From assembly GCF_014303735.1 (NCBI RefSeq), contig NZ_CP060296.1:1809501-1873500 (forward strand): a DNA stretch of 64,000 bases. Reading direction: 5' to 3'. The stretch comes from Variovorax sp. PAMC28562. GTDB taxonomy: Bacteria > Pseudomonadota > Gammaproteobacteria > Burkholderiales > Burkholderiaceae_C. This document shows positions 44,534 through 53,806 of this stretch, one piece after another. The notes under the pieces were generated by a model that did no database searches, had not been told where the DNA came from, and saw nothing but the letters and a program-made list of their open reading frames with translations. The position numbers and the translations under genes were made by a program. Each line of letters starts with the position of its first letter. The stretch's first letter is position 1.

Positions 44534-45447
44534 TGCTTCACCTCCATCGCCGCACGCAGCCCATCGGCCAGCATGTTGAACGACACCGAGGTCATGAAGA
44601 TGAGCACGCCGGGAAGTGCAGCGATGAGCGGCTGGCTGTAGATGGCGGTGCGCAGGGTGTTGAGCATCAGACCCCATTCGGGTTGCGGCGGCTTCACGCC
44701 GAGCCCGAGAAACGACAGGCCCGAGGCCAGGATCATCGACACTGAAATGAGACTGGTCGCGTACACGAAGATCGGCCCGATCACGTTGCCGAAAACATGG
44801 CGCCGCACGATGGTGAAGGCCGGGGCGCCGGATGCGCGCGCCGCATCGACGTAGTCGCTGCGTCGCACTTGCGTGGTCACGCTCTCGGCGATTCGCGCGA
44901 TCTGCGGCACGAAGACCACGGTGAGTGAAATGAGCGCGTTGGTGATGCCGGCGCCGAGCGCCCCCGACAGCGCGATGGCCAGCAGCACCGACGGAAACGC
45001 ATACAGCACGTCGATGCACCGCATGATGATGGTGTTGACCTTGCCACCCGCGTAGCCGGCCAGGATCCCGACGCCGCTGCCGATCACAAAAGCCATGATC
45101 ACCGGCGCGATTCCCATGAAGAGCGAGAGTCGGCCACCGAGCATCAGGCGCGACAGCATGTCGCGACCCAGCTCGTCGGTTCCCAGTGGAAAGCCGGCCG
45201 TGCCGACCGGTCGCAAGCGCTTGAACATCGATGTCGCGAACGGGTCGCTCGGCATGATCCACGGCGCCAGCAGTGCGACGAGGATCAGCAGCGCGATGAT
45301 GCCGGCGGCGGTCATCGCGATCGGGTTGCGCACGAGGCGGCGCAATACGTTGGCGCCGTGGCTGGCGGAGCGCACGGCTGGTGTGAGCTGGACCGGCGGT
45401 GTGCCGGCCGTCGGGGAGCCAGGTGCGGTGACGGAAGTCGTCGACAT
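44530..45447 (-). CDS. Peptide-type ABC transporter permease (DppC-like)
   Basis: A 305-aa permease starting at ATG 45447 (MSTTSVTAPGSPTAGTPPVQ), 4 bp after the DppB-like stop. An N-terminal cytosolic tail of about 45 residues precedes the first span 'AMTAAGIIALLILVALLAPW'. The EAA loop 'YVDAARASGAPAFTIVRRHV' contacts the ATPases. The C-terminal segment 'WGLMLNTLRTAIYSQP' is typical of DppC. Confidence 0.9.
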   Translation of the reverse strand: MSTTSVTAPGSPTAGTPPVQLTPAVRSASHGANVLRRLVRNPIAMTAAGIIALLILVALLAPWIMPSDPFATSMFKRLRPVGTAGFPLGTDELGRDMLSRLMLGGRLSLFMGIAPVIMAFVIGSGVGILAGYAGGKVNTIIMRCIDVLYAFPSVLLAIALSGALGAGITNALISLTVVFVPQIARIAESVTTQVRRSDYVDAARASGAPAFTIVRRHVFGNVIGPIFVYATSLISVSMILASGLSFLGLGVKPPQPEWGLMLNTLRTAIYSQPLIAALPGVLIFMTSVSFNMLADGLRAAMEVKQ

Positions 45448-45451
45448 GGCG

Positions 45452-46405
45452 TCAGGCCCTTTCGATGCGAGGATCGAAAAGCGTCTGCAAGACGTCGACC
45501 AGCAGATTGAGTGCAACGAAGAACAGTGCGAGCACGAGGATGGTTCCCTGCAGCAGCGGCAGGTCGCGCTGGAAGATCGCCTGGTTCAGCAGAAAGCCGG
45601 TGCCCGGCCAGGCGAACACGGTTTCGATCAATATCGATCCGCCGAGCAGGTAACCGAGCTGCAGCCCCATGACCGCGAGGGCGGTCGGCGCGCAGTTCTT
45701 GACGACGTGCCTGAACACGCCGAATTCGCTCAGCCCGCGTGCGCGCAGGCCGATCACGAACTCCTGCGAAAGAATGTCGGCCACCAGTGCGCGCACGGTG
45801 CGCGCGACGATGCCCATCGGAATGAACGACATGGTGACGGCGGGAAGGATCAGGAACTTGATGTGTTCGACGTCCCACTTCCACAGGGCAGAACCGTCAG
45901 GCCCGGCGCCGGTGGCCGGCAGCCACATGAGCTTGGCCGAGAAGACGATGACGAGCACCATGCCGAGCCAGTAGTGCGGCAGGCTGACGCCTATCACCGA
46001 GACGAAAGAGGCCGCGCGGTCCATCCACGAGTTGCGAAAGTAACCCGCGACGAAGCCGAACAGCGAACCGAAGGCAAAGCCGATGAGCGTCGCCAGCGCG
46101 GCAATCATGAAGGTGTTGCCAACAGCCTTGAACACCTCCTGCGTGACCGGACGCGCCGTCGCGATGGAGGTGCCGAGGTCGCCGTGCAAGGCCCGCCAGA
46201 TCCACAGGCCGAACTGCACCGGCCATGGCTTGTCGAAGCCGTAGATCTTCATCATCTGCTGCTGCAGGTCGGCCGAGGCATCGGCCGGCAGGATCGACAC
46301 CAGCGGATCGCCCGGCGCGATGTGCACCAGCATGAAGCAAAGGAACGACACGCCCAGCATGATGGGCAAGGCGTAGCCGATGCGGCGCAAGAGATAAGAA
46401 ATCAT
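45452..46405 (-). CDS. Peptide-type ABC transporter permease (DppB-like)
   Basis: A 317-aa permease beginning MISYLLRRIGYALPIMLGVS, with the DppB N-terminal span and 'HIAPGDP'. Further membrane segments and the EAA loop 'EFVIGLRARGLSEFGVFRHV' follow, then 'GSILIETVFAWPGTGFLL', a strong family mark. It is second in the operon, 25 bp after the binding-protein stop. Confidence 0.92.
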   Translation of the reverse strand: MISYLLRRIGYALPIMLGVSFLCFMLVHIAPGDPLVSILPADASADLQQQMMKIYGFDKPWPVQFGLWIWRALHGDLGTSIATARPVTQEVFKAVGNTFMIAALATLIGFAFGSLFGFVAGYFRNSWMDRAASFVSVIGVSLPHYWLGMVLVIVFSAKLMWLPATGAGPDGSALWKWDVEHIKFLILPAVTMSFIPMGIVARTVRALVADILSQEFVIGLRARGLSEFGVFRHVVKNCAPTALAVMGLQLGYLLGGSILIETVFAWPGTGFLLNQAIFQRDLPLLQGTILVLALFFVALNLLVDVLQTLFDPRIERA

Positions 46406-46430
46406 GGGGCGCCGCGACCTGGGGGCGAGC

Positions 46431-48086
46431 TCAATCCATGCTCATCGTTGCCAGGTCGATGAACCAGCTCTGCGGCTGCACCACGCCCTTGATTTTCGGC
46501 GACAGCGCGCGCGGTCCGACGTCGTGAGCGACGAACAGGAACGGGGCCTCGTCGACGATCTTCGCGTGCAGGTTGGCCAGTGCCACGTCGCGCTGCTTCT
46601 CGTCGAAGGTGGTGCGGGCCTTGTCGACCAGTGCATCGACTTCCGGGTTGCTGAAGTAGCCCCAGTTGTTCGACACCGGCGGGAAGGCCTTGGTGCTGAC
46701 GAAGCGGACCATCGCGAAGAACGGGTCCATGGTCGCAGCGCTCACGTTGGTAGCGTGCGCTCCGTGGGCGCCCGGGTCCTTGGCGCCGAGGCGCCAGCTG
46801 GAGAACAACGTGTTCCATTCGACGACGTCGAACTGCACGTCGAAATAGCACTCCTTCAGGCTTTGCTGGATGAATTCATTCATCGGCAGCGGCTGCATCT
46901 GGCCCGAGCCCGAGGCCGAGGTCTGCACCTTGACCTTGACCGGCTTGCTTGCAGAGTAGCCCGCTTCGGTCATCAGCTTCTTGGCGGCGGCCGGGTCGTA
47001 CTTGATCTGGAAGGTCGGGTTGCCGCGCCACGGATTGCCGGGCTCGGCCACACCGGTGGCCTCGACCATCAGGCCGCCGAGCAGCTCTTTCATGGCGGTG
47101 CGGTTCAGGCACAGGTTGGCGGCGTAGCGCACCTTCTTGTCGGCGAATGGCGAGTCCGGGAGCATCGAGAACTGCCATGGCCAGAGGTGCGGCTGCAGGT
47201 TGGAGTACAGCTTGAAGCCGCGGCCCTTGATGGCTTCGAGGGCATCCGGTGCGGGCGCTTCGATCCAGTCGACCTGGCCCGACAACAACGCTGCGGTGCG
47301 CGAGCTCGCCTCAGGCAACGGGAGCATCACGACGCGGTCGATCTTGGGGCGACGGGCGGCGTCCCAGTAGTCCGGGTTCTTCACGATTTCAAGGCGTTCG
47401 CGCGGCACGAACTTGGATGCCTTGAACGGGCCGGTGCCGGAGAAATCGGCGGCAAAAGCTGTCCAAGCGGCCTTGCTGCGCTCGGCCTTGTCGGTCACGG
47501 TGGCGGGCAGGGCGGCCAGCTTCTTTTCCCACTGTGCGGGCGAGGCCATGAAGAGGTTGGTGAGGTTGATCGGCAGAAACGAATCGGGCTCCGACGTGGT
47601 GAGCTCGACCGTCAGGTCGTCGATCTTGCGGGCCGTGCGCAGCGTCGGCATGCGCGATGCGGTCACGCCGATCTGCGCGGGGTCGAACTGGGGTGCGTCC
47701 TTGCGCAGTACCTTGTCGACGTTCCACACCACGGCGTCGGCATTGAAGGGCGAGCCGTCATGGAACTTGACGCCCGGGCGCAGCTTGAACACCCACTTGG
47801 TGCGGTCGGAGGCATCGACCGCCCAAGACAGGGCCAGGTCGGGAATCACGACGCTGGCCTTGGTGGCCGACGTCAGGTCCCATTGCGTGAGGCTGTCGTA
47901 CATCGGAACGCCGGTGAAGCGATTGCCTTCGTAACCTTGATCGGGCTGGCCCGAGGTGCGCGGAATGTCGCCGGCGGTCATGGCGATGCGCAACACTTTT
48001 TCTTGCGCAAGCACTGCCGTGCCGATGAGCGACAGCGCAGCGACCAGCAATGCGCCGACGCGGTTCGGCAAGGTTGGGGTGTACAT
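46431..48086 (-). CDS. Peptide-type ABC transporter periplasmic binding protein (SBP family 5)
   Basis: A 551-aa family 5 solute-binding protein starting at ATG 48086 (MYTPTLPNRVGALLVAALSL), with a signal peptide cleaved after VLA near residue 27. Family marks include 'WVFKLRPGVKFHDGSPFNAD' near residue 100. Such proteins bind peptides, opines, glutathione or other amide-containing compounds. It heads the operon SBP-permease-permease-ATPase-ATPase-amidase and is divergent from pyrC with a 112-bp gap. Confidence 0.92.
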   Translation of the reverse strand: MYTPTLPNRVGALLVAALSLIGTAVLAQEKVLRIAMTAGDIPRTSGQPDQGYEGNRFTGVPMYDSLTQWDLTSATKASVVIPDLALSWAVDASDRTKWVFKLRPGVKFHDGSPFNADAVVWNVDKVLRKDAPQFDPAQIGVTASRMPTLRTARKIDDLTVELTTSEPDSFLPINLTNLFMASPAQWEKKLAALPATVTDKAERSKAAWTAFAADFSGTGPFKASKFVPRERLEIVKNPDYWDAARRPKIDRVVMLPLPEASSRTAALLSGQVDWIEAPAPDALEAIKGRGFKLYSNLQPHLWPWQFSMLPDSPFADKKVRYAANLCLNRTAMKELLGGLMVEATGVAEPGNPWRGNPTFQIKYDPAAAKKLMTEAGYSASKPVKVKVQTSASGSGQMQPLPMNEFIQQSLKECYFDVQFDVVEWNTLFSSWRLGAKDPGAHGAHATNVSAATMDPFFAMVRFVSTKAFPPVSNNWGYFSNPEVDALVDKARTTFDEKQRDVALANLHAKIVDEAPFLFVAHDVGPRALSPKIKGVVQPQSWFIDLATMSMD

Positions 48087-48198
48087 GGAGAGCGACCTTT
48101 GAGTTTTGGAATGCGTTTTTTCAAGCAAGCGACATGCCAATCGAATCGCCTTGATGTGTACCTCGCTCCGGAACAAGGCCAGACGACAATGCCGGACC

Positions 48199-49236
48199 AT
48201 GACCAGCATCTCCTCCCTCACGATCACGCGTCCCGACGACTGGCACCTGCATGTGCGCGACGGCGCCGCGCTCGAAGCCGTGGTGCCGCACTCGGCACGC
48301 CAGTTCGGCCGCGCGCTCATCATGCCCAACCTGCGCCCTCCCGTGACCACGGCCGAGCAGGCGCTCGCATACCGCGACCGCATCCGCGCGGCAGTGCCGG
48401 CCGGCGTCGACTTCGAGCCGGTGATGTCGCTCTACCTCACCGACAAACTGCCGCCCGACGAAATCGCACGGGCGGCCGAAGCCGGCGTGCGCGCGCTGAA
48501 GCTGTACCCGGCCGGCGCCACCACCAACAGCGATGCAGGAGTGACCGACATCCGTCACACCTACAAGACGCTCGAGGCCATGCAGAAGCACGGCTTGCTC
48601 TTGCTGATCCACGGCGAAGTGACCGACCCCGCCATCGACCTGTTCGACCGCGAGGCGGCCTTCATCGATCGCGTGATGATCCCGCTACGGCGCGACATGC
48701 CCGAGCTCAAGGTCGTGTTCGAACACCTCACCACGAAAGAGGGCGCGCATTACGTTCGCGATGCCGATCGATTCACCGCCGCCACCATCACCGCCCATCA
48801 CCTGCTCTACAACCGCAACGCCATCTTCACCGGCGGCATTCGCCCGCACTACTACTGCCTTCCGGTGCTCAAGCGCGAAACGCATCGCGTGGCACTGGTC
48901 GAAGCGGCGACCAGCGGGAGCGACCGCTTCTTTCTCGGCACCGACAGCGCACCGCACGCTGCGGCCCTGAAAGAAAACGCCTTCGGCTGCGCCGGCTGCT
49001 ACACCGCGCTCACTGCGATCGAGTTGTATGCCGAAGCCTTCGACGCCGTCGGTGCCATCGACAAGCTCGAAGGCTTCGCCAGCTTTCACGGCGCGGATTT
49101 CTATGGCCTGCCGCGCAACGCCGGCACCATCACGCTGAGGCGCGAGCGCTGGACCGTGCCGGAAGAAGTACCGTACGGCGAGGCCACGGTGAAGCCACTG
49201 CGCGGCGGCGAAACCCTCGACTGGAAGCTCGCATGA
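48199..49236 (+). CDS. pyrC: Dihydroorotase
   Basis: A 345-aa class II dihydroorotase from ATG 48199 ([20 protein letters not shown]). Zinc ligands are visible in 'WHLHVRDG', the carbamylated Lys in '[12 protein letters not shown]', His in 'LLIHGEVTD', and the catalytic Asp in 'FLGTDSAPH'. It catalyses ring closure of carbamoyl-aspartate in pyrimidine synthesis. The stop overlaps the next ATG (ATGA), coupling it to the NYN-domain gene. Confidence 0.95.
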   Translation: MTSISSLTITRPDDWHLHVRDGAALEAVVPHSARQFGRALIMPNLRPPVTTAEQALAYRDRIRAAVPAGVDFEPVMSLYLTDKLPPDEIARAAEAGVRALKLYPAGATTNSDAGVTDIRHTYKTLEAMQKHGLLLLIHGEVTDPAIDLFDREAAFIDRVMIPLRRDMPELKVVFEHLTTKEGAHYVRDADRFTAATITAHHLLYNRNAIFTGGIRPHYYCLPVLKRETHRVALVEAATSGSDRFFLGTDSAPHAAALKENAFGCAGCYTALTAIELYAEAFDAVGAIDKLEGFASFHGADFYGLPRNAGTITLRRERWTVPEEVPYGEATVKPLRGGETLDWKLA

Positions 49237-50147
49237 CCCCCACTCCCCGCGTCATGCTGCTGATCGACGCCGACAACGTTTCGTCCGATGTCATCGAGCA
49301 GGCCGCGCAACGCACGATGGCCGTGTACGGCGCCATTCACGTGCGCCGCGCCTATTGCAACGCCGAGACCGCGCTGAAGCAGCAGGCGTTGTTCAAGCGC
49401 TTGTCGGTGCGGCCCATGGTCAACATCTCGGCCGGCAAGAACAGCACCGACATCGCGCTCGCGGTCGACGCCATCGACCTGGTCATCGCCGAACGCCCGC
49501 ACGTCGTCGTGCTGGTGTCGTCCGACTCCGACTTCGCGCCGCTGGTGATCCGCCTGCGCGAAAAAGGCTGCCGCGTGTGTGGCATCGGACAGCAGGGCAA
49601 GACCGGCGAAGAGACGATTGGCGTGTACGACGAGTTCATCGATCTGGCGCACAAGAGTGCGTCGGCGACAACGCGTGTGGCGTCGACCGCGGCTCCGCGT
49701 GCGGCTGCAGCTCCGCGTCAACCAGCGCGAAAGGCAGCGTCGAACCGTTCGACTGCCAAGTTTTCCGACGAGGCATCGCAGGCCGACGAACTCGCGGCTG
49801 CCCGCGCTACGTCGCCTGCACCGAACGCACCGAACGCACCGAGCACACCAGTCGCTCCACGTGCGCCCGCAGCGCCCCGCAAAACCGCGAGCCGCTCCGC
49901 CGCCCGCAAGAACGCGCCCGTGAAAGTGTCCGCACCTTCCGAAGCGGCGGAGTTCATCCTGAACGCCGCGCCTGCGCTGCGCAGTGGCACCGACGTGCCG
50001 CTCAACGATGTCGCGAAGGCGCTGCGCACAGCGGGACTGCTCGGCAAGCACGGCAGCTCGCTCAAGCTCTTCGACAAGCTCACCGACGAGTTCGCCGTGC
50101 TGCAGCACCCGGACCGGATTCGATGGACCGGCGGCCCGACCCGCTGA
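49233..50147 (+). CDS. NYN-domain (LabA/DUF88-like) protein with C-terminal OST-HTH/LOTUS-type domain
   Basis: A 304-aa protein. The NYN/PIN-like nuclease fold covers residues about 5-135, with acidic residues in 'LLIDADNV', '[13 protein letters not shown]' and '[10 protein letters not shown]' at the expected metal-binding positions. A low-complexity Ala/Pro/Thr-rich linker (about 140-225) follows. The last ~75 residues ('[20 protein letters not shown]' onward) look like an OST-HTH/LOTUS RNA-binding domain. Probably a ribonuclease; target unknown. It overlaps pyrC and the DUF3025 gene. Confidence 0.85.
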   Translation: MTPTPRVMLLIDADNVSSDVIEQAAQRTMAVYGAIHVRRAYCNAETALKQQALFKRLSVRPMVNISAGKNSTDIALAVDAIDLVIAERPHVVVLVSSDSDFAPLVIRLREKGCRVCGIGQQGKTGEETIGVYDEFIDLAHKSASATTRVASTAAPRAAAAPRQPARKAASNRSTAKFSDEASQADELAAARATSPAPNAPNAPSTPVAPRAPAAPRKTASRSAARKNAPVKVSAPSEAAEFILNAAPALRSGTDVPLNDVAKALRTAGLLGKHGSSLKLFDKLTDEFAVLQHPDRIRWTGGPTR

Positions 50148-50956
50148 ACCTGTCCGGGGTCGACTGGGCCCGTCCCTGGCTGGCGCACTGTCGCGACATC
50201 GGTCAGGCAGTGGCCCAGTCATCGCAGAAAACCTCCGTGGCGCAGGCGTTGCAAGCGGTCTCGTTCGGCGTGACGATCGATGCTGGCAGTGCGAGTGGGC
50301 CCTGCGTTCCGGCCTTCGTGCCGCAAAGCCATCTGCCACCCGATCGTGCCTACGAAGCGCACATCTTCGAGACCGGTACCGTGCCGACGCGCAACAACCT
50401 GCACGATTTCTTCAATGGGCTCACCTGGCTCGCATTCCCGCTGACCAAGAAACGTCTCAACGCATTGCAGGCGGCTGAAATCGAACGCGCCGGCGTCGGC
50501 GCGGCGCGCGGTCCCTTGCGCGATGCGCTCACGCTGTTCGACGAAAACGGCGCGGTACTCGATGCGCCGCCTGCGATGTGGGAAGCGCTGCGCGCGCGCG
50601 ACTGGCAACGACTTTTTGTCACCGAACGTGCGGTGTGGCAGGAGGCGCGTTTGCTCGTGTTTGGTCATGCGCTGCTAGACAAACTGTGCCGACCGCGCAA
50701 GGGAATGACAGCCCACGTGCTGCTCGCGCCCGGCGCTTTCGACTCGACCCGATCAATCGCAGCCGACGATGCCGCGATAGCGCGTGCGCTCGATCCGGCG
50801 CACCTGGCCACCAAGCCTTTCGTGCCTTTGCCGGTGCTCGGGATACCGGGTTGGTGGCTCGATAACGAGAACTTTTCCTTCTATGATGACCCGGACGTCT
50901 TTCGTCCCTTCCGGCCCCGAGAAGAAGCAACATACAAACAGGGCCGGCGCCTTTAA
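50123..50956 (+). CDS. DUF3025 protein
   Basis: A 277-aa protein of the DUF3025 family. It starts at ATG 50123 inside the 3' end of the NYN gene (25-base overlap). The conserved central segment 'NNLHDFFNGLTWLAFPLTKK' lies at about residues 90-109, followed by 'LDKLCRPRKGMTAHVL' and a C-terminal 'GIPGWWLDNENFSFYDDPDV'. No signal peptide or membrane segment. Function of the family is unknown to me. Confidence 0.85.
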   Translation: MDRRPDPLNLSGVDWARPWLAHCRDIGQAVAQSSQKTSVAQALQAVSFGVTIDAGSASGPCVPAFVPQSHLPPDRAYEAHIFETGTVPTRNNLHDFFNGLTWLAFPLTKKRLNALQAAEIERAGVGAARGPLRDALTLFDENGAVLDAPPAMWEALRARDWQRLFVTERAVWQEARLLVFGHALLDKLCRPRKGMTAHVLLAPGAFDSTRSIAADDAAIARALDPAHLATKPFVPLPVLGIPGWWLDNENFSFYDDPDVFRPFRPREEATYKQGRRL

Positions 50957-51065
50957 ATCCATTGCGCTCGCAGGGCGTGAAGCTTGAAGCGGGACATTTC
51001 GGTCCCCACCTTCCGGTCTGTTGTCGCGGTCCGTTGTCGCCTTCTTTCCCCACGGAGAAATCAAC

Positions 51066-51941
51066 TTGAAACGCATTCTTCTGTTCGTGCTCACCAACGT
51101 GCTGGTCGTCGCGGTGCTGGGCGTCGTGTCGAGCCTGCTCGGCTTCAACCGCTACCTGACATCCAGCGGGCTCAACCTGCCTGCACTGCTCGGCTTCGCG
51201 CTGGTGATGGGTTTTGGCGGGGCGATCATTTCGCTGCTCATCAGCAAGCCGATGGCCAAGTGGACGGCTGGCATCCGCATCATCAACGACCCACAGTCGG
51301 CCGATGAAGCATGGATCGTGGAGACGGTGCGCAAGTTCGCCGACACCGCCAAGATCGGCATGCCCGAGGTCGGCATCTTCGAAGGCGAGCCCAACGCCTT
51401 CGCCACCGGCGCGTTCAAGAATTCGTCGCTGGTCGCGGTGTCGACCGGCCTGCTGACGAACATGACGCGCGAAGAGGTCGAGGCCGTCATCGGCCATGAA
51501 ATCGCACACGTGGCCAATGGCGACATGGTCACGATGGCGTTGATCCAGGGCGTGATGAACACCTTCGTCGTCTTCCTGTCGCGGGTCATCGGCTACGCCG
51601 TCGACAGCTTTCTGCGCCGCGGCGATGACCGCAATTCCGGGCCCGGCATCGGCTACATGATCACGACGCTGGTGCTCGACATCGTGCTGGGCTTCGCCGC
51701 GCAGATCGTCGTCGCGTGGTTTTCGCGCCACCGAGAATTTCGCGCGGATGCAGGATCAGCCAGCTTGATGGGCAGGAAGCAACCGATGATGAATGCGCTG
51801 GCACGGCTGGGTGGGTTGCCTCCGGGCCAGTTGCCCAAGTCGGTCGAGGCAATGGGCATCACCGGCAGCATCGGCAAGCTGTTTGCCACGCATCCGCCGA
51901 TCGAAGAGCGCATCGCTGCGCTGCAGAACGCCAGGGCTTGA
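51066..51941 (+). CDS. htpX: Membrane zinc metalloprotease HtpX
   Basis: A 291-aa M48 protease. The start is most likely TTG 51066 (reads [20 protein letters not shown]), preceded by CGGAGAAATCAAC; the in-frame ATG at 51021 would add residues with no family match. Two N-terminal membrane spans are followed by the zinc motif HEIAH in '[13 protein letters not shown]' and the third ligand region '[16 protein letters not shown]'. HtpX degrades damaged inner-membrane proteins. Expression is often heat- or envelope-stress-linked; no such promoter could be identified here. Confidence 0.92.
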   Translation: MKRILLFVLTNVLVVAVLGVVSSLLGFNRYLTSSGLNLPALLGFALVMGFGGAIISLLISKPMAKWTAGIRIINDPQSADEAWIVETVRKFADTAKIGMPEVGIFEGEPNAFATGAFKNSSLVAVSTGLLTNMTREEVEAVIGHEIAHVANGDMVTMALIQGVMNTFVVFLSRVIGYAVDSFLRRGDDRNSGPGIGYMITTLVLDIVLGFAAQIVVAWFSRHREFRADAGSASLMGRKQPMMNALARLGGLPPGQLPKSVEAMGITGSIGKLFATHPPIEERIAALQNARA

Positions 51942-52023
51942 GACTTTGAGTGCGGGGATAGCGTCTGGCGTGCCCCTTCCGCTCATGTCCCCGAACACGC
52001 CCCGCTGTCTCCTCTGCAAAACG

Positions 52024-52055
52024 AAAAAAGCCGGCAACCTCTTGCCGGCTTTTTT
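52024..52055. terminator. Bidirectional intrinsic terminator between htpX and proQ
   Basis: AAAAAAGCCGGCAA, loop, TTGCCGGCTTTTTT: a strong stem with A-run on one side and T-run on the other. It can end both the plus-strand htpX transcript and the minus-strand proQ transcript that converge here. Confidence 0.9.
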
Positions 52056-52073
52056 AACTGGATCGCCGGATTT

Positions 52074-53078
52074 CTATGCGGCGTGGCCAGCATCCTTCGC
52101 ATCGTCGGACGGCACGGCATTCGTCGTTGCTTCTGCTTCTGCTTCTGCTTCAGCAGCTGAAACAGCTTCAGCAGCCGCCGCAACCGCAGCAGCAGCACGC
52201 TCCGCCTCCGCAGCCTTGTCGCTGCGAGCGCGCTGGAGGATTCGCTTTACTTCGACCGGGTCCATGCCGTACATGTCGGCGAACCCTGCTTCGTCCTTGC
52301 CGCTGGCTTCGAACGCGCGCAGGAGCGCTTCACGCTTGGCGGCCTGACGACCGAGCTCGGCCAGCGCTTCATCGAGCGCCGCATTGGCGCCCGCGTCACG
52401 TGCCCGCACTCGCTCGGCATAGACCTCGCGCGGCATGTCCGACGCTTCGATCGCCGCGATGATCCGTTCCTGCAGTTGCGGACGCAGATCGTCTTTCGAG
52501 CGGGCTTGACGGCGCTTGAACACTTCGAGGATCGCGTGGTGCACGTGCTCTGGCGCGACTGGCTCGACCGCATTGCCGTCGAGGTCGTGGCGCGCATGAC
52601 CGGCAGCGACGCTCTCCAGGTAGCGCGTCGAGCGGGCATGCAGACCCATCGCGACCTTCAGCTCTTCGGTCTTGAAGGTGTCGGGATGGCGCGCTATCAG
52701 GTCCTCGTACGTGCCGAGCTTCAGCGGCAGGAAGCGGGCGCCGAACAGCTTGGGGTGCAGCTCGAACAGCTGCTCCAGAACCGGATGCACCTGGCGCGCC
52801 GGACGGGGCGCGCGCTGGTCGCGCTGGCCCTGGTGTGGCTGCTGCCCGCGTTGCCCTTGCGGTCCCCGTTGCCGCCCTGGCTGTTGCTGTTCCTGGCCGG
52901 CGGTCGGCCTTTGGCCTCCACCTCGGCCAGAGCGCGGCGGCCGCGAGTTGCGGCGCGGCTCGTTCGGTTCCGTCGCTGCGTTCGATGGGGCGCCCTCGGA
53001 TGCGGCGGTCGTGTCTTGGGCCGGCGCAACGGGCGTGTTCACCGCGGTGGGTTCGGTCTGGATGGCGTCTTCGGTCAT
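52074..53078 (-). CDS. proQ: ProQ/FinO-family RNA chaperone
   Basis: A 334-aa protein. It has an N-terminal low-complexity Gln/Arg/Gly-rich region (about residues 40-95), a FinO/ProQ domain (about 96-215; VHPVLEQLFELHPKLFGARF, LKLGTYEDLIARHPD), and a C-terminal Ala/Glu-rich tail. The tail includes an Ala-Glu run encoded by hexamer repeats at 52131-52154. ProQ proteins bind structured sRNAs and mRNA 3' ends. The basic N-terminal extension is longer than in E. coli ProQ, where the extension is C-terminal. It shares a bidirectional terminator with htpX. Confidence 0.88.
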   Translation of the reverse strand: MTEDAIQTEPTAVNTPVAPAQDTTAASEGAPSNAATEPNEPRRNSRPPRSGRGGGQRPTAGQEQQQPGRQRGPQGQRGQQPHQGQRDQRAPRPARQVHPVLEQLFELHPKLFGARFLPLKLGTYEDLIARHPDTFKTEELKVAMGLHARSTRYLESVAAGHARHDLDGNAVEPVAPEHVHHAILEVFKRRQARSKDDLRPQLQERIIAAIEASDMPREVYAERVRARDAGANAALDEALAELGRQAAKREALLRAFEASGKDEAGFADMYGMDPVEVKRILQRARSDKAAEAERAAAAVAAAAEAVSAAEAEAEAEATTNAVPSDDAKDAGHAA

Positions 53079-53112
53079 GGGGTCGCTTGCAAGAAAAATC
53101 GGTTGTCTCGGA

Positions 53113-53736
53113 TCAGCGCGGACGGCGCATCTGGAAGCGATTGTCGGCGGTCACGGCAAAGTAGTCCGCCGGACCGCCGCCACGCAGTATCGGCTCGGCC
53201 GCAGCGGTGTCGTAGATGCCATCGTTCAACAGCCGCCGCGCGATGTGCACCGCTACCACTTCGCCCAGCACCAGCCAGCTCGAAATGGCGGTGCCATCGG
53301 CGGCTTGCAGCTGCACGATCTGTGTCAGTTTGCACTCGAAAGACACCGGACTTTCGGCCACGCGGGGCACGTCGATCTTTCGCGATGCCACGGGGGTCAG
53401 GCCGGCAAGCTGGAACTCGTCGACATCGGCAGGCACCGAAGCGCACGACAGGTTCATCTGCTCCGCCAGCGGTCGGGTTACCAGGTTCCACCCGAACTCT
53501 CCGGTTTCGCGGATGTTGTGCAGGCTGTCCTTCGCGGTGATGCTCGAGAAGCCGATGATCGGCGGCGTGTAGTTGAAGCCGTTGAAGAAGCTGTAGGGCG
53601 CGAGGTTCAACGCGCCCGCCGCGCTTTTCGACGAGATCCAGCCGATCGGTCGCGGACCGACCATGGCGTTGAACGGATCGTGCGGCAGGCCGTGGCCGTT
53701 GGCGGGTTCGTAGTAGTGAAAGTCGTCTTCGATCAT
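53113..53736 (-). CDS. Flavin reductase-like FMN-binding split-barrel protein
   Basis: A 207-aa protein from ATG 53736 (MIEDDFHYYEPANGHGLPHD). The FMN-binding split-barrel features 'MVGPRPIGWISSKSAAGALN' and 'APYSFFNGFNYTPPIIGF' are present. Members reduce flavins or act as small flavoproteins in two-component oxygenases. No oxygenase partner is nearby. It precedes proQ by about 34 bp on the same strand. Confidence 0.87.
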   Translation of the reverse strand: MIEDDFHYYEPANGHGLPHDPFNAMVGPRPIGWISSKSAAGALNLAPYSFFNGFNYTPPIIGFSSITAKDSLHNIRETGEFGWNLVTRPLAEQMNLSCASVPADVDEFQLAGLTPVASRKIDVPRVAESPVSFECKLTQIVQLQAADGTAISSWLVLGEVVAVHIARRLLNDGIYDTAAAEPILRGGGPADYFAVTADNRFQMRRPR

Positions 53737-53806
53737 CTTTTCGCTTTCGTGAGGTCTTTTGTTCGTTGGCCCTGAGGGCTTCGGCTGCAATTTCAGTGAC
53801 GTGGGT

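Noticed and set aside
43535..45262. N-terminal extension of the DppF-like ATPase frame
   Set aside because: The frame stays open through the DppC gene, but the real start is the GTG at 44533 coupled to the permease stop; homology begins there.
46404..49232. Long plus-strand open frame upstream of the NYN gene
   Set aside because: Only the last 304 codons (from 49233) encode a real protein. The rest is antisense to the binding-protein gene or out of frame with pyrC.
52127..52175. TTCTGC repeat array as a possible CRISPR or regulatory repeat
   Set aside because: It is a simple in-frame hexamer microsatellite coding for Ala-Glu in ProQ; there are no spacers.
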